This document shows, piece after piece, positions 1 to 8,160 of a stretch of DNA of 64,000 nucleotides; position 1 is the first letter of the stretch; each line of letters opens with the position of its first letter. The stretch covers positions 343,693-407,692 of the forward strand of contig NZ_RJPT01000001.1 of NCBI RefSeq assembly GCF_003943515.1. The letters are read 5' to 3'. The notes beneath the pieces were generated by a model, which searched no databases, was not told the DNA's origin, and saw only the letters and a list, made by a program, of their open reading frames with translations. The DNA is from Streptococcus cristatus. GTDB lineage: Bacteria; Bacillota; Bacilli; Lactobacillales; Streptococcaceae. The position numbers and the translations under genes were made by a program.

Positions 1-1719
1 GTCAATGCCTGCCTGTCCGCGGTACATGGGAGCCAGCACTTGCACATCTTGAGCAGGAATGCCGCTGCGAATAGCTGCGCTGGCAATTCGTTCAATCATG
101 GGCGGGATGTGCTCATTTCGAGCTTCAAAATAAGAACGATCCGCTTTTTTTTCAGTAAAATCTTCTGGCAACAGTCCCTTTTGGATCTGGCTAGCCAGAG
201 TGACAATGGTCGAATCTTGGCTCTGACGGTAAATTTTTTCCAGTTTGGTCTGGGGGATACTCGGTATTTGCAGTAGGTCAGCTAATACCTGGCCAGGACT
301 GACAGAGGGTAACTGCTCTGCATCGCCCACCAAAAGCAGTTTGGTATTGGAAGAGATATTACTGAGGAGCTGATTGGCCAGCCAAGTGTCTACCATAGAG
401 AACTCGTCTACGATGATAAAGTCAGCATCTAGATAATCATCCAAATGACTGGTATCATCATCTCCAGTCATACCGAGATGTCGGTGAATCGTAGCGCTGG
501 GCAGGCCAGTCAGCTCGTTCATACGGCGAGCAGCTCGCCCAGTCGGTGCAGCAAGGAGAATGGGTAAATCTGCCTTCTTTTTCAAATCCAAGCCCCGAAT
601 CTGGCTATAGACAGCGATAATACCATTGATAACCGTTGTTTTTCCTGTTCCTGGTCCACCCGTCAGGATAAAGACTTTTTGCGTGATAGCATCGAAAATG
701 GCCTGTTTCTGAATACCATCATAGTTGATGCCTAGATCATCTTCAGCTTGGCTGATGGCGTCGAGGATTTTTCCCTCTTCAAAGCGATCCTGATGGCCTT
801 TTTCCAAGAGGCGGACCAGATTGCTGCGGATGCCTTCCTCGGCAAAGAAGAGGCTGTTTTCAAAAATCTTGGTCTCAACATTTTGGACTTTGTCTTCTTC
901 AATCAGGTGAGCCAATTCATCGGCTACCAGACTGGGATCTAGTTCTACTTGACGCGAACTCTCCAAAAGCTCAATCGTATGAGCCAATAGGTCTCTAGCA
1001 TCCAAATAGGTGTCGCCAGTTTCCATGGACTGGGTCAGAAGGGTATGAAGCAAGCCAGCTCGAAAACGCTCAGGAGCATCACTTTCAATTCCCAACTGCT
1101 GGGCCAGCTGATCGGCGATTTTAAAGCCGATACCTTGGATATCTTCAACTAGTTGGTAGGGATAGTGCTCGACGATTTCCAGCGTTTCTTCCTTGTAGGT
1201 TTCCTGAATCTGAAAGGCTAGTTTGTTGGGAATGCCATAGGCGGCCAGTTTAGCTAAGACCAGCTCTGTTCCATAGTTGAGTTGCAGTTTGGTCACAAAG
1301 GCTTCTCGGTTCTTGGCAGAAAGGCCAGTGATTTCTTTGAGTTTTTCTGGCTCAGCTAAAATCTTGTCAATGGTTTCGTCCCCATAGAGTTCCACGATTT
1401 TTTGAGCTGTCTTGACCCCGATACCCTTAAAGTGGTCACTGGAAAAATATTTAACCAGCCCCTTGCTAGTTGGTTTTGCCCTCTCGTAGCGGGAAATTTT
1501 TAGCTGCTGTCCGTACTTTGGATGTTGAACTAGGTTTCCCCAAAATGTATAATCCTCGCCTTCGATAATATCGGCCATGGTTCCGGTCACGATAATCTCA
1601 AAATCATCAAAATCTTCACAATCCGTGTCTTGGATATCCAAGAGGAGGATTCGAAAGAAGTTGCTGGGATTCTCAAAAATGATGCGCTCAATAGTGCCTG
1701 AAAAATAAAATTCTGTCAT
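1..1719 (-). CDS. recD2: RecD2-type ATP-dependent DNA helicase (3' end outside window)
   Basis: SF1B helicase of the RecD2/RecD-like family, acting in DNA repair and recombination without RecBC. The frame starts at 1719 (MTEFYFSGTI) and stays open to base 1, giving 573 residues; the C-terminus lies outside the window. An N-terminal OB-like segment is followed by helix-hairpin-helix repeats (about residues 95-210, e.g. KGIGVKTAQKIV). Walker A is GGPGTGKTT near residue 355, and the DExx box (IVDEFSMVD) is near 440. The long N-terminal extension before the ATPase is what separates RecD2 from short RecD. It is the last gene of the minus-strand run rnhC-lepB-recD2, separated from lepB by a terminator-like hairpin. 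Confidence 0.95.
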   Translation of the reverse strand, partial: MTEFYFSGTIERIIFENPSNFFRILLLDIQDTDCEDFDDFEIIVTGTMADIIEGEDYTFWGNLVQHPKYGQQLKISRYERAKPTSKGLVKYFSSDHFKGIGVKTAQKIVELYGDETIDKILAEPEKLKEITGLSAKNREAFVTKLQLNYGTELVLAKLAAYGIPNKLAFQIQETYKEETLEIVEHYPYQLVEDIQGIGFKIADQLAQQLGIESDAPERFRAGLLHTLLTQSMETGDTYLDARDLLAHTIELLESSRQVELDPSLVADELAHLIEEDKVQNVETKIFENSLFFAEEGIRSNLVRLLEKGHQDRFEEGKILDAISQAEDDLGINYDGIQKQAIFDAITQKVFILTGGPGTGKTTVINGIIAVYSQIRGLDLKKKADLPILLAAPTGRAARRMNELTGLPSATIHRHLGMTGDDDTSHLDDYLDADFIIVDEFSMVDTWLANQLLSNISSNTKLLLVGDAEQLPSVSPGQVLADLLQIPSIPQTKLEKIYRQSQDSTIVTLASQIQKGLLPEDFTEKKADRSYFEARNEHIPPMIERIASAAIRSGIPAQDVQVLAPMYRGQAGID

Positions 1720-1737
1720 TGTTTATGTATCTGTTTT

Positions 1738-1773
1738 TAAAAAGCAAACCCAGCTGAGTAGTCAACTGAGTTT
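1738..1773 (-). terminator. Terminator downstream of lepB
   Basis: On the minus strand an AAACTCAGTTGA arm pairs with TCAGCTGGGTTT (12 bp with G-T wobbles, 4-nt loop) and is followed by GCTTTTTAAAAA. It lies between the lepB stop and the recD2 start, so recD2 may depend on readthrough or its own promoter. Confidence 0.6.
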
Positions 1774-1795
1774 GGATGGGGTATACTCTTAAGTA

Positions 1796-2425
1796 TTAGT
1801 AAGTCTTGAAAGGTAGGATTGGCCAGATGCGGAATTTAGCTTCGCCTTGAATCTGTTCCTTTTGGAAGGTACCGACTTGGCGACTATCTTTGGAAACAAT
1901 TCGGTCGTCACCTAGAAGGAGGTACTCATCGTCTAGAAGTTTAATGGTAAAGACGGGGCTACCTTCCTTGTCCACGGTAAAGGCCTGGGCTTGAGAGGCT
2001 AGCTTGCGGAAGAAAGTTCCGTTGTCCTTATAATCCTTGCCTACATAAGTGGATTGGAGCTTGTCCTTTTTGAATTTCTTGATGTATTCTGTTAAGTAAG
2101 GTTCATCAGTTTTTTTGCCATTGATATATAGGGTATCGTTTTCGTACTGGATGGTATCACCTGGAAGGCCAATCACTCGCTTGATAACTTCTTTATCTTT
2201 ACCAGCATCTGTCTCAGTGGCTACAACAATATCAAAACGATCAATGGACTGGTATTTCAAAACCATCAAATACTCACCATTGGCTAAGGTTGGATCCATA
2301 GAGTGGCCGTCTACCTTGACAGGTGCCCAGAGCAGCCAGCGAGTGAGTAAGATGACGGAGACAATCAGGGTAAAGACTCCCCACTCCTTGAGGAAGGCAC
2401 GGAAGTCAAAGTGCTTGTTTTTCAT
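1796..2425 (-). CDS. lepB: Signal peptidase I
   Basis: Type I signal peptidase (S26 family) that removes signal peptides from exported preproteins at the outer face of the membrane. It is 209 residues with one N-terminal membrane segment (about residues 15-33). The catalytic Ser42 lies in GHSMDPT and the general base Lys82 in EVIKRVIG. Box E reads LLGDDR followed by SKDSRQVG. Length and motifs are normal for a streptococcal LepB. It starts three bases after the rnhC stop, so the two genes are probably co-transcribed. Confidence 0.95.
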   Translation of the reverse strand: MKNKHFDFRAFLKEWGVFTLIVSVILLTRWLLWAPVKVDGHSMDPTLANGEYLMVLKYQSIDRFDIVVATETDAGKDKEVIKRVIGLPGDTIQYENDTLYINGKKTDEPYLTEYIKKFKKDKLQSTYVGKDYKDNGTFFRKLASQAQAFTVDKEGSPVFTIKLLDDEYLLLGDDRIVSKDSRQVGTFQKEQIQGEAKFRIWPILPFKTY

Positions 2426-2428
2426 AGT

Positions 2429-3313
2429 CTACCTTTCTAAGAGCTTTTTAGCTTTTTCTGTATTTTTAAAATGAAGTTTAGCGGTATGCTGGAGGCCAGC
2501 CATTCCATAGGCTTGGAGGATCTGGCAAGCAACTTGATCACTCTTGCTCCCAGCCCCGCTCGGAAGAGTATAACCAAGCTCTTGACTCAGATTTTCCAGA
2601 TTTTCCAGAAAGAGATCGCGAGCTATAATGGAACTGACGGCGACAGCTAGAAACTTTCCTTCCGCTTTCTCAATGAGACTAACAGGATTAGGGAAATGAT
2701 TCTTTTCATTTTGCAGATATTTGTCATAATTCTGCTGACTGGTAAAGGCATCGATGACGATTTTTTCTGGTGTTAAACCTTTTTGTAATAGCAGATAAAT
2801 GGCCTGATTATGAAGGGCCACCTTGACAGATACGGCATTGTAACCAGAGGCAACCACTTCGTTATATTTTTCTGGTGACAAGAGCAGGGCTTGATGTTGG
2901 ATTTCCTTTTTCAGAATTGGTGCCAGCTGCCGAATCTTAAGGTCGGTCAAGGCCTTCGAATCGCCCACGCCCAACTTACGCAAGAAAGCGTGCTGTTCTG
3001 GACTGACAAAGGAAGCAACAACTGCTAAACCACCAAAGTAAGAGCCATTTCCGACCTCATCAGTACCAATAAGAGCAACATTCTGAGTAGTGTCGACTGT
3101 TTCTTCAGCTTGATGGCCAAAAAAAGCAGCATAGTGACCAGCTTTTTCTCCTTGGAAAAGAACCTTGCCAGAAGTATAGATACTGACAGTTGCCTGGTTC
3201 AATTTCAGTAGATATTGGATATACTGATTTTTACTGGGCACAAGCTTGTCTTGATATTTCTGGACAAAAGCCTGAATTTCTCCTTGTTTAGGACTCAAAG
3301 TAATACTTTCCAT
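2429..3313 (-). CDS. rnhC: Ribonuclease HIII
   Basis: RNase HIII (294 residues) cleaves the RNA strand of RNA-DNA hybrids. The N-terminal part, about residues 1-75, matches the TBP-like substrate-binding domain that separates HIII from HII. The catalytic core opens with [10 protein letters not shown] (acidic residues D85 and E86), followed by VGDSKALTD and [11 protein letters not shown]. It is the first gene of the minus-strand rnhC-lepB pair and is divergent from the bacteriocin locus. Confidence 0.95.
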   Translation of the reverse strand: MESITLSPKQGEIQAFVQKYQDKLVPSKNQYIQYLLKLNQATVSIYTSGKVLFQGEKAGHYAAFFGHQAEETVDTTQNVALIGTDEVGNGSYFGGLAVVASFVSPEQHAFLRKLGVGDSKALTDLKIRQLAPILKKEIQHQALLLSPEKYNEVVASGYNAVSVKVALHNQAIYLLLQKGLTPEKIVIDAFTSQQNYDKYLQNEKNHFPNPVSLIEKAEGKFLAVAVSSIIARDLFLENLENLSQELGYTLPSGAGSKSDQVACQILQAYGMAGLQHTAKLHFKNTEKAKKLLER

Positions 3314-3403
3314 AGCCCCTATTGTACCACAAAATGAAACTAGGGAAAATGGGAAAAATAGGATATTTAAAAGATTATGAAAAAATTACACATTTTTCTT
3401 CCA

Positions 3404-3450
3404 AACATGACATCAATGTCATGTTGAACCCGATAGGGTTGTTGTATAAT
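3404..3450 (+). promoter_or_regulatory. Bacteriocin promoter with ComR/ECom-box-like palindrome
   Basis: A perfect inverted repeat, AACATGACAT (3404-3413) and ATGTCATGTT (3416-3425) around CA, fits the published ComR (ECom) box pattern AACAnGACA-N4-TGTCnTGTT at every defined base. A second small palindrome AACCC-GATA-GGGTT (3427-3440) follows, then a TATAAT -10 at 3445-3450. There is no good -35 hexamer; the palindrome lies where the -35 would be, as in activator-dependent ComR promoters. The match is seen directly; regulation by a ComR/Rgg protein is inference. Confidence 0.7.
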
Positions 3451-3500
3451 ATAGGTGTTGAAGCGATGTTTGAATAAAACTGACCACAAACAATATATTA

Positions 3501-3521
3501 ACAAGGTTAAGGAAGCCTTGT
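3501..3521 (+). promoter_or_regulatory. Hairpin just before the first bacteriocin ribosome site
   Basis: ACAAGG (3501-3506) and CCTTGT (3516-3521) form a 6-bp stem in the roughly 80-nt leader, immediately upstream of AGGAG (3528-3532). It could affect translation or mRNA stability, but no terminator T-run follows. Weak evidence. Confidence 0.35.
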
Positions 3522-3539
3522 AAAAAAAGGAGAACACAT

Positions 3540-3713
3540 ATGGAAAACTTTGCTATGATGGACAACCAATTTGCTGCGTTGACTGAAGAAGAAATGATGA
3601 TGATCGACGGTGGATGGGCATTCTACGGTATCCCTGTTGATATTTTCACAGTATCATTGGCTATTTTGGGTGGCTCATTGGTTTCAGGTTTCTTAGTAGG
3701 ACTTTTCAACTAA
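3540..3713 (+). CDS. Double-glycine bacteriocin-like peptide 1 (hydrophobic)
   Basis: A 57-residue prepeptide with a good Shine-Dalgarno (AGGAG, 7 bases before ATG). The 25-residue leader (FAALTEEEMMMIDGG end) is a typical double-glycine leader cut by C39 exporters. The predicted mature peptide is 32 residues, begins WAFYGIP, is almost entirely hydrophobic and contains a GFLVG (GxxxG) motif. A hydrophobic GxxxG peptide paired with a cationic GxxxG peptide in the next gene is the pattern of class IIb two-peptide bacteriocins. I do not recognise it as a named bacteriocin. No cysteines, so not a pediocin-like or lanthipeptide product. Function is inferred. Confidence 0.85.
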   Translation: MENFAMMDNQFAALTEEEMMMIDGGWAFYGIPVDIFTVSLAILGGSLVSGFLVGLFN

Positions 3714-3745
3714 TTTAATATTTCAAATAGAAGAAGGTGAATTTT

Positions 3746-4006
3746 ATGAACAAAGATTTTAAATCATTAGATCAAAAATTTATGCCTCTTACTGAAGCTG
3801 AATTGGTTGAAGTAGAAGGTGGATGGGTCGGTGGTGACCTTGTACGTGCCGTATTTGATATTGGTCGTGAAGTTGGTCGCACTGTACGTGGACTTGCTAT
3901 TCGTGCATATGGTCGTATTCGTTCTAGAATTGGATCACGTTCTGGCTCTAGCAATCGTGGTGGCGCTAACAACGGTGGTGCTGCAAGCCCAGACGTTTTT
4001 AACTAA
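3746..4006 (+). CDS. Double-glycine bacteriocin-like peptide 2 (arginine-rich)
   Basis: An 86-residue prepeptide. ATG at 3746 is preferred over an upstream GTG at 3737 because AAGAAGG lies 8 bases before it. The 26-residue leader ends LTEAELVEVEGG. The mature part, about 60 residues, begins WVGGDLV, carries ten arginines and no lysine, includes GREVG (GxxxG) in a likely amphipathic helix, and ends in a Gly/Ser/Asn-rich tail. Like peptide 1 it starts with Trp after the GG site. It lies 32 bases after peptide 1 in the same transcript and is followed by a terminator. Probably the cationic partner of a two-peptide bacteriocin; I do not recognise the family. Confidence 0.82.
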   Translation: MNKDFKSLDQKFMPLTEAELVEVEGGWVGGDLVRAVFDIGREVGRTVRGLAIRAYGRIRSRIGSRSGSSNRGGANNGGAASPDVFN

Positions 4007-4026
4007 TATTTTGTGTTTCGACATAG

Positions 4027-4064
4027 AGCCTCTTGTTCGTCTTGATTTGGACAAGAGGCTTTTT
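4027..4064 (+). terminator. Terminator after the bacteriocin peptide genes
   Basis: AGCCTCTTGTTC pairs with GGACAAGAGGCT around a 9-nt loop, followed by a T-run. It separates the two peptide genes from the exporter genes, so peptides and exporter are likely to be expressed at different levels. Confidence 0.85.
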
Positions 4065-4134
4065 AGTGTAAAAGTTACTTTATGTCTGTTTTTTAAGTAA
4101 TTTTATGTTTACATGGAGTAAAACGACTGATACC

Positions 4135-4164
4135 ATTGGAAAAATACGCCACATTAGTGTATGA
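4135..4164 (+). promoter_or_regulatory. Possible promoter for the exporter genes
   Basis: TTGGAA and TATGAT (reading gtgTATGATag) are about 18 bases apart in the roughly 290-base gap between the peptide terminator and the exporter gene. No palindrome like the one at 3404 is seen here. Weak consensus. Confidence 0.4.
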
Positions 4165-4241
4165 TAGAGATATCTATTTTTTGCTTGTTATGAAAGTTCT
4201 TCTCCCTAATTTATACTTGTTTTTTATTGGAGAGAACCGCT

Positions 4242-4348
4242 ATGGATAAAGTTGACAAGCAGTTTGTGTTGAATAGTATGTTTACTAATTAGGAGTTTTT
4301 ATGCGAGGGTCGTTCTCCATAAAAGCAAATTTACACTTTTGTGAATAA
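4242..4348 (+). pseudogene. Possible decayed double-glycine leader peptide / two tiny coupled frames
   Basis: ATG at 4242, 7 bases after GGAGAG, opens a 16-codon frame (MDKVDKQFVLNSMFTN) ending in TAG at 4290-4292. Reading through that TAG continues E-F-L-C-E-G-R, resembling the end of a double-glycine leader with the second Gly changed. A second 15-codon frame (MRGSFSIKANLHFCE, 4301-4348) with its own AGGAG ends just before the exporter start. It may be the relic of a third peptide gene, or short translated leaders. Function unknown. Confidence 0.35.
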
Positions 4349-4358
4349 AGGAGTTTGT

Positions 4359-6512
4359 ATGAGATTTACAAAGCGTCATTATAGGGCTCAAGTTGACGCG
4401 AGAGATTGTGGTGTAGCAGCGCTAGCCATGATATATGGTTATTATGGTTCCTATTATTCTTTGGCCAGTTTGCGTGAAATGGCCAAGACAACTTTAAGAG
4501 GAACAACTGCTTTTGGGCTCGTGAAGGTTTCCGAAGAGTTAGGTTTTGAAACACGAGCCTTTAAAGCGGATATGTCTTTATTTGACATGAAGGGGATCGT
4601 TTATCCTTTTATCGCCCATGTTATCAAAGACAAGAAATTGCTTCACTATTATGTTGTGACTGGGCACGATAAACATTCGGTTTATATTGCGGATCCGGAT
4701 CCGGCTGTAAAAATGACCAAACTTTCTAAGGAACAGTTTGCGCAAGAGTGGACAGGTGTCTCTATTTTCATCGCCCCAGCGCCAGAATATAGACCACACA
4801 AGGAAAAGAAAAACGGTCTCTGGTCTTTTGTTCCGATTTTAATGAAACAAAAGGGGTTAATTGCCAATATCGTTATCGCAACGATGCTGGTGACAATCAT
4901 CAATATCGTGGGCTCTTACTACATGCAGGGGATTATTGATACTTATGTACCGAATCAGATGAGGAATACCTTAGGGATTATTTCTCTCGGTCTAATAGTC
5001 GTCTACATTTTGCAACAGATCCTAACTTATGCTCAGAGCTATCTGCTTCTCATTTTGGGCCAACGCCTTTCGATTGATGTGATTTTGTCCTATATTAAGC
5101 ATGTCTTTCATCTGCCCATGTCTTTTTTTGCGACAAGAAGGACAGGAGAAATCGTATCGCGCTTCAACGATGCCAATAGTATCATTGATGCCTTGGCCAG
5201 TACCATTCTGTCCATCTTTTTGGATGTCTCTATCGTTGTCGTTATGGCAATTGTTTTGTTCTCACAAAATTTCTATTTGTTCTTTATCAGTTTGCTCTCG
5301 CTGCCAATCTATATCGTCGTGATTTTTGCTTTCATGAAGCCATTTGAAAAAATGAATCGTGACACGATGGAATCCAATGCTATTCTGTCTTCTTCCATTA
5401 TCGAAGATATCAATGGTATTGAGACGATCAAATCCTTGACAAGTGAAGATTTCCGCTATCAAAAGATTGATAGAGAATTTGTTGACTATCTGAAGAAATC
5501 ATTTGCCTATAGTCGGATGGAAAACATCCAAATCGGCTTGAAGAAGACGGCTCAGCTCTTGCTGAATGTTGCAATCCTTTGGATGGGAGCCCTTTTGGTA
5601 ATGGACAATAAAATGACCTTGGGGCAGTTGATTACTTATAATACTTTGCTGGTTTATTTCACAAATCCGCTGGAGAATATTATCAATTTACAAACCAAAC
5701 TTCAGACTGCACAAGTTGCCAATAATCGCTTGAACGAGGTTTATCTGGTTGACTCTGAATTTATGGATAAGAAAGCAATCCGTGATTTGAGCATGACCAA
5801 GGGTGATATTGAGTTGCGAAATGTCAGCTACAAGTATGGCTATGGACGAAACGTTCTGTCGGATATTAATTTGACTATTGAAAGAGGCAGCAAGGTGGCC
5901 TTTGTGGGAATTTCTGGTTCTGGAAAGACGACTCTTGCCAAGATGATCGTGAACTTTTACGATCCAAACGAGGGAGAAATTCTGGTTAATAATATCAACC
6001 TCAATCAGATTGACAAGCATGTCTTGCGCCGTCATATCAATTACTTGCCGCAACAGCCTTATGTCTTTAATGGTACCATCTTGGAGAATGTTCTCCTAGG
6101 TGCCAAGCCCGGAACGACTCAGAAAGAAATCATTCGGGCGTTGGAAATTGCAGAAATCCGTGAAGATATTGAACGGATGCCTTTGAATTACCAAACAGAA
6201 TTGACATCGGATGGTTCAGGAATTTCAGGTGGTCAGCGTCAGCGCTTGGCCTTGGCTCGGGCTCTTTTGACCGATGCTCCTGTTTTGATCCTTGATGAGG
6301 CGACCAGCAATCTGGATATCTTGACAGAGAAAAAGATCATTGACAACCTTTTGGAGTTGGACAAGACCATCATTTTTATTGCCCATCGATTGACCATTGC
6401 GGAGCGATCTGAAAAAGTGGTTGTTTTGGACAAGGGTGAAATCGTGGAGCAAGGAACGCATGAAGAGTTGGTTGCTCAGGATGGCTTCTATGCTCATCTG
6501 GTGAATAGTTAG
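4359..6512 (+). CDS. ComA-type peptide-cleaving ABC exporter
   Basis: A 717-residue C39-peptidase ABC exporter that cuts double-glycine leaders and exports the mature peptides. The peptidase domain spans about residues 1-150 with Cys17 (DARDCG), His96 (LHYYVV) and Asp112 (IADPDP), the spacing known for streptococcal ComA. Six membrane segments follow at about 165-450. The ATPase has Walker A GISGSGKTT near 517, signature SGGQRQRL, Walker B VLILDEATS and H-loop IFIAHRL. The start is ATG 4359 with AAAGGAG at 4347-4353. Its neighbours argue for export of the two peptides upstream; it could also process a competence or Blp pheromone, as ComA and BlpA are close paralogues. Confidence 0.93.
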   Translation: MRFTKRHYRAQVDARDCGVAALAMIYGYYGSYYSLASLREMAKTTLRGTTAFGLVKVSEELGFETRAFKADMSLFDMKGIVYPFIAHVIKDKKLLHYYVVTGHDKHSVYIADPDPAVKMTKLSKEQFAQEWTGVSIFIAPAPEYRPHKEKKNGLWSFVPILMKQKGLIANIVIATMLVTIINIVGSYYMQGIIDTYVPNQMRNTLGIISLGLIVVYILQQILTYAQSYLLLILGQRLSIDVILSYIKHVFHLPMSFFATRRTGEIVSRFNDANSIIDALASTILSIFLDVSIVVVMAIVLFSQNFYLFFISLLSLPIYIVVIFAFMKPFEKMNRDTMESNAILSSSIIEDINGIETIKSLTSEDFRYQKIDREFVDYLKKSFAYSRMENIQIGLKKTAQLLLNVAILWMGALLVMDNKMTLGQLITYNTLLVYFTNPLENIINLQTKLQTAQVANNRLNEVYLVDSEFMDKKAIRDLSMTKGDIELRNVSYKYGYGRNVLSDINLTIERGSKVAFVGISGSGKTTLAKMIVNFYDPNEGEILVNNINLNQIDKHVLRRHINYLPQQPYVFNGTILENVLLGAKPGTTQKEIIRALEIAEIREDIERMPLNYQTELTSDGSGISGGQRQRLALARALLTDAPVLILDEATSNLDILTEKKIIDNLLELDKTIIFIAHRLTIAERSEKVVVLDKGEIVEQGTHEELVAQDGFYAHLVNS

Positions 6513-6526
6513 AAAGGAGAAAGAAG

Positions 6527-7882
6527 ATGGAAGAACATTACTTAGAGAGTGCCGAATTTTATAACCGTAGATATTCTAGCTTTTCTGTGCGCGTGATTTT
6601 ACCGACTTTCTTCTTGTTGATTTTTGTGGTCTTATTCTCCCTATTTGCTAAAAAAGAAATCACTATTACTTCAGGTGCTTCTATTGAACCTAGCAAGATT
6701 CTGGCTAACATCCAATCAACCAGTAACAATGCCATTGTCACTAATAATTTGAAGGAAAACAAGGTTGTTAAAAAAGGGGATCTTTTAGTTCAGTATAAGT
6801 CTGATAGCGAAAATACTCAAAAAGAAACCTTCTCCTCTCAAGTAGAAAGCTTGAAGGAGCAGAAACGTCAGTTGGAGCTGCTGCAAGAAAGTCTGAAGAC
6901 GGGGACTAGCCAGTTTTCAGGAGAAGATCGCTTCGGCTATGAGCAGGCATTTAATGATTATAAAAGTCAAGCTGCTAGCATCCGTAGTAATACCGAACAA
7001 CAGAATTCGACCATTGCTTCTCAAAATTCAGCGGCCAGCAATTCACAGGCAGAGCTGGGGAATTTGATCAATGAAACTAATGCTAAATTAGCGGATTATC
7101 AAACGCTTAGAAATGCCATCCAAAATGGGACAAGTGTCCCTTCGACTAATGCCGGCTATAGCATCTATCAGGCTTATGAGACACAAGCAGCTGCTGATAG
7201 TCAAGGTCAGCTAAAGAGTCAAGTTCTGTCGCAGATTGACAATCAGATTTCGCAGTTTGAATCAGCTCTTTCGGGCTATCGAGTGCAGTATGCAGGTTCC
7301 GGTGCTCAGCAGGCTTATTCTGGGAGCTTGGATAGTCAGCTTGAGTCTTTGAAAGCTCAGCAGTTGACTAAAGTTGGTCAAGAATTGACGGCCTTGAATC
7401 AAAAGATTTTAGAAGTTGAAAACAATCTCAAGGTGCAAGGTGGTATCACTCAAAAGGGCATGATCACAGCAACTGAAGATGGTATTCTCCACCTAAATCC
7501 TGAAACAGCAGGAGCGAATCTAGTTCCCGAAGGGAAGTTGCTCGCTCAGTTGTATCCTGTTTTGACCAAGGAAAAAAAGGTCGTCATTACAACCTATGTG
7601 ACTTCAAAAGATGTTGCTAGTCTGAAAAAAGGTGAGACTTTGCGTTTCACTGCAATGGATGGAAATAATAAAGAATTTGTTCTCAAATCTAAAATTTCAA
7701 ACATTGACAACAATGCGACGAAAACGGAAAAAGGCAACTTCTTTAAGGTGGAGGCTGAAATAAGCTTAACGGATGCCCAAGCCAAGAAGATACGTTATGG
7801 TATTGAAGGTCGTGCGGTAGTCATTACGGGAAGCAAAACTTACTTTGACTATTACTTGGATCAATTCTTGAGAAGAGACTAA
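6527..7882 (+). CDS. ComB-type bacteriocin export accessory protein
   Basis: A 451-residue HlyD/ComB-family adaptor that works with the C39 exporter encoded 14 bases upstream. It has a short N-terminal cytoplasmic segment (ESAEFYNRRY, typical of ComB), one membrane span at about residues 22-42, a long Gln/Ser-rich coiled-coil region at about 95-300, and a C-terminal beta-rich domain. Length matches streptococcal ComB/BlpB. Whether it serves the bacteriocin peptides, a pheromone or both cannot be told from sequence. Confidence 0.92.
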   Translation: MEEHYLESAEFYNRRYSSFSVRVILPTFFLLIFVVLFSLFAKKEITITSGASIEPSKILANIQSTSNNAIVTNNLKENKVVKKGDLLVQYKSDSENTQKETFSSQVESLKEQKRQLELLQESLKTGTSQFSGEDRFGYEQAFNDYKSQAASIRSNTEQQNSTIASQNSAASNSQAELGNLINETNAKLADYQTLRNAIQNGTSVPSTNAGYSIYQAYETQAAADSQGQLKSQVLSQIDNQISQFESALSGYRVQYAGSGAQQAYSGSLDSQLESLKAQQLTKVGQELTALNQKILEVENNLKVQGGITQKGMITATEDGILHLNPETAGANLVPEGKLLAQLYPVLTKEKKVVITTYVTSKDVASLKKGETLRFTAMDGNNKEFVLKSKISNIDNNATKTEKGNFFKVEAEISLTDAQAKKIRYGIEGRAVVITGSKTYFDYYLDQFLRRD

Positions 7883-7889
7883 AGAAAGA

Positions 7890-8015
7890 ATGGTCGATAA
7901 GTTTTGATTGAAGTTCTTATCTCGCAAATATGAAAAACCAAAGTACAACCATGGTTTTTACAGATCCCTAAAAGGTAGAGGAAAAGAGTTTGTTTGTTAC
8001 CCTCTTGTTGACTAA
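7890..8015 (+). pseudogene. Small orphan frame broken by an in-frame TGA
   Basis: Eight bases after the comB-like stop, ATG GTC GAT AAG TTT TGA is followed in the same frame by 35 sense codons ending FVCYPLVD and TAA (8013-8015), including KYNHGFYRSLKGRGK. Length, basic character and position suggest a decayed small gene, or one starting at TTG 7908. I do not recognise the peptide. Confidence 0.35.
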
Positions 8016-8057
8016 ATGAGGATCCCGTTTTATTTGGGGATTTATCAAATAAAAATC

Positions 8058-8078
8058 GAAGCCGAAAGGCTTCTTTTT
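8058..8078 (+). terminator. Terminator of the bacteriocin exporter operon
   Basis: A GAAGCC-GAAA-GGCTTC hairpin with a tight GNRA tetraloop, followed by TTTTTAT. It ends the comA/comB-like transcript before the TetR gene. Confidence 0.9.
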
Positions 8079-8082
8079 ATAC

Positions 8083-8137
8083 TTGTTTTTTAATGTTCTG
8101 TGTGATATTATATTTTAAGAAACAAATGTTGCGCAAC
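8083..8137 (+). promoter_or_regulatory. Promoter and candidate TetR operator
   Basis: TTGTTT (8083-8088) and TATTAT (8106-8111) are 17 bases apart. A perfect 10-bp palindrome GTTGCGCAAC (8128-8137) lies near the expected start site, between promoter and gene. Position and symmetry suit autoregulation by the TetR protein encoded immediately downstream; this is inference. Confidence 0.55.
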
Positions 8138-8160
8138 GATTGTATCTAAAAGGAGTTTTG

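Noticed and set aside
3772..3972. 66-codon frame antisense to the Arg-rich peptide gene
   Set aside because: A shadow of the biased codons of the double-glycine peptide; no ribosome site.
4341..4358. GTG start adding six residues to the ComA-like exporter
   Set aside because: The AAAGGAG at 4347-4353 is correctly spaced for ATG 4359, and the C39 catalytic spacing then matches known ComA.
4359..7882. Naming the exporter pair comA/comB of the competence system
   Set aside because: BlpA/ComA and BlpB/ComB cannot be told apart by eye, and no comC or pheromone gene is adjacent; the neighbours are bacteriocin peptides.
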